A DNA stretch of 64,000 nt, from NCBI RefSeq assembly GCF_041435435.1, contig NZ_CP108494.1, positions 5,862,501-5,926,500 on the forward strand, given 5' to 3'. The notes under the pieces are model-generated. The model made no database searches, was not told the origin of the DNA, and was given only the letters and a program-made list of their open reading frames with translations. This DNA comes from Streptomyces sp. NBC_01241. GTDB lineage: Bacteria; Actinomycetota; Actinomycetes; Streptomycetales; Streptomycetaceae. Numbering within the stretch: position 1 is the first letter of the stretch; each line of letters opens with the position of its first letter. This document shows, piece by piece, positions 62,855-64,000 of this stretch. A program made the position numbers and the translations under genes.

Positions 62855-62883
62855 ATGACGGACGAGGTACCGCTCAGTACATT
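62855..62883 (+). promoter_or_regulatory. promoter of the acetyl-CoA acetyltransferase gene
   Basis: ATGACG (62855-62860; 5 of 6 to TTGACG), 17-bp spacer, TACATT (62878-62883). It ends 44 bp before the ATG at 62928 and lies in the divergent gap with mce. Confidence 0.6.
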
Positions 62884-62927
62884 CGTGTAAACCCTCGTTC
62901 ACTCCTCATCCCAAGGGGCCGTGTCTC

Positions 62928-64000
62928 ATGTCAGGAACGACCGGTACCACCTCAGTGATCGTCGCGGGCGCGCGTACGCCCATGGGCCGGCTCCTTGGCT
63001 CACTGAAGAGCTTCTCCGGGGCCGATCTCGGCGGCTTCGCCATCAAGGCCGCGCTGGACCGGGCCGGCATCGGCGGCGACCAGGTCGAGTACGTGATCAT
63101 GGGCCAGGTGCTGCAGGCCGGTGCGGGCCAGATCCCGGCCCGCCAGGCCGCGGTCAAGGCGGGCATCCCGATGAACGTCCCCGCGCTCACCGTCAACAAG
63201 GTGTGTCTGTCCGGGCTGGACGCGATCGCGCTCGCCGATCAGCTGATCCGTGCGGGTGAGTTCGACGTCGTCGTCGCCGGGGGCCAGGAGTCCATGACGA
63301 ACGCCCCGCATCTGCTCCCGAAGTCCCGGGAGGGCTACAAGTACGGCGCGATCGAGATGCTCGACTCGATGGCGTACGACGGTCTGACCGACGCCTACGA
63401 GAACATCCCGATGGGTGAATCCACCGAGAAGCACAACACCCGGCTCGGGCTGAACCGCGCCGACCAGGACGAGATCGGCGCCCTCTCGCACCAGCGCGCC
63501 GCCGCCGCCCAGAAGAACGGCATCTTCGAGGCCGAGATCACCCCGGTCGAGATCCCGCAGCGCAAGGGCGACCCGGTCCTCTTCTCCAAGGACGAGGGCA
63601 TCCGCCCGGAGACGACCACGGAGTCCCTCGGCAAGCTGCGCCCGGCCTTCACCAAGGACGGCACGATCACCGCGGGCACCTCCTCGCAGATCTCCGACGG
63701 CGCCGCCGCGGTCGTCGTCATGAGCAGGGCCAAGGCCGAGGAGTTGGGCCTGGACTGGATCGCCGAGATCGGCGCCCACGGCAACGTGGCGGGCCCGGAC
63801 AACTCCCTCCAGTCCCAGCCGTCCAACGCCATCAAGCACGCCCTGAAGAAGGAAGGCCTGGAGGCCGCGGACCTCGACCTCATCGAGATCAACGAGGCGT
63901 TCGCGGCGGTCGCCGTCCAGTCGATGAAGGACCTCGGCGTCAGCCCCGACAAGGTGAACGTCAACGGCGGCGCCATCGCGCTGGGTCACCCGATCGGTAT
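62928..64000 (+). CDS. acetyl-CoA C-acetyltransferase (thiolase), cut by window end
   Basis: 357 codons visible of about 400. It condenses two acetyl-CoA to acetoacetyl-CoA or cleaves it. The nucleophile C93 is in NKVCLSGLDAI; GGQESMTNAPH and NEAFAAVAVQS are family blocks; the GHPIG motif is the last visible sequence, so the second catalytic Cys lies beyond the window. ATG 62928 follows an AAGGGG about 10 nt upstream. With the 3-hydroxybutyryl-CoA dehydrogenase at 45731 it could form part of the C4 acyl-CoA route. Confidence 0.95.
   Translation, partial: MSGTTGTTSVIVAGARTPMGRLLGSLKSFSGADLGGFAIKAALDRAGIGGDQVEYVIMGQVLQAGAGQIPARQAAVKAGIPMNVPALTVNKVCLSGLDAIALADQLIRAGEFDVVVAGGQESMTNAPHLLPKSREGYKYGAIEMLDSMAYDGLTDAYENIPMGESTEKHNTRLGLNRADQDEIGALSHQRAAAAQKNGIFEAEITPVEIPQRKGDPVLFSKDEGIRPETTTESLGKLRPAFTKDGTITAGTSSQISDGAAAVVVMSRAKAEELGLDWIAEIGAHGNVAGPDNSLQSQPSNAIKHALKKEGLEAADLDLIEINEAFAAVAVQSMKDLGVSPDKVNVNGGAIALGHPIG

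Overview
The window is a piece of a Streptomyces chromosome. The evidence is high G+C with strongly G/C third codon positions, frequent GTG and TTG starts, an XRE regulator paired with a DUF397 protein, an Asp/Arg/Gln/Gly-rich Rho, a chiS-chiR-chiC cluster, NucS in place of MutS/MutL, and the polarity proteins FilP and Scy. No database search was possible; names rest on recognised motifs, protein layout and gene order.

Left part (1-13.2 kb), accessory and defence-like: a truncated membrane protein, an AIPR-family protein with a nuclease-like N-terminus, a divergent ATP-binding protein / XRE-DUF5753 regulator / DUF397 trio, and a type I restriction-modification locus read leftwards in the order hsdR-hsdS-hsdM, followed by a second, divergent hsdM. 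A tRNA-Arg(CCG) gene and its terminator mark the right edge of this block.

Centre (13.5-31.5 kb), conserved core: a receiver-only response regulator, the catalytically dead ArgRS relative NrtL, the aspartate-family genes lysA-hom-thrC and thrB, rho, an LCP cell-wall ligase, rpmE, prfA-prmC, a threonylcarbamoyl-AMP synthase gene, an LMW-PTP-like protein lacking its nucleophilic Cys, glyA, and a WecA/TagO-type lipid-carrier glycosyltransferase. A 167-bp tandem repeat has copied the end of the phosphatase-like gene.

ATP synthase (31.7-39.6 kb): complete atpIBEFHAGDC on the plus strand, with hairpins in the H-A and D-C gaps and a very strong terminator after atpC. A DUF2550 protein follows.

Right part (40-64 kb): secreted chitinase ChiC with a well-formed promoter overlapped by chitinase-type direct repeats, its two-component system ChiS-ChiR, a small membrane protein, a PduO-type cobalamin adenosyltransferase, 3-hydroxybutyryl-CoA dehydrogenase, a STAS protein, a membrane-tethered NTPase-like protein with an altered P-loop, NucS, an SCO5389-family protein, an LLM flavin oxidoreductase, a small zinc-finger-like protein, two tandem ABC-2 export modules, the coiled-coil proteins FilP and Scy, methylmalonyl-CoA epimerase, and the start of an acetyl-CoA acetyltransferase cut by the window end.

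The most unusual points are the R-S-M-M' restriction locus with a perfect 21-bp hairpin before the extra M gene and a perfect 15-bp inverted repeat inside hsdS; the Cys-to-Ser LMW-PTP homologue with echoed gene ends; the Lys-to-Arg P-loop protein with a predicted extracellular Ser/Thr/Pro tail beside a STAS gene; and tRNA-Arg lying next to the ArgRS-derived NrtL.
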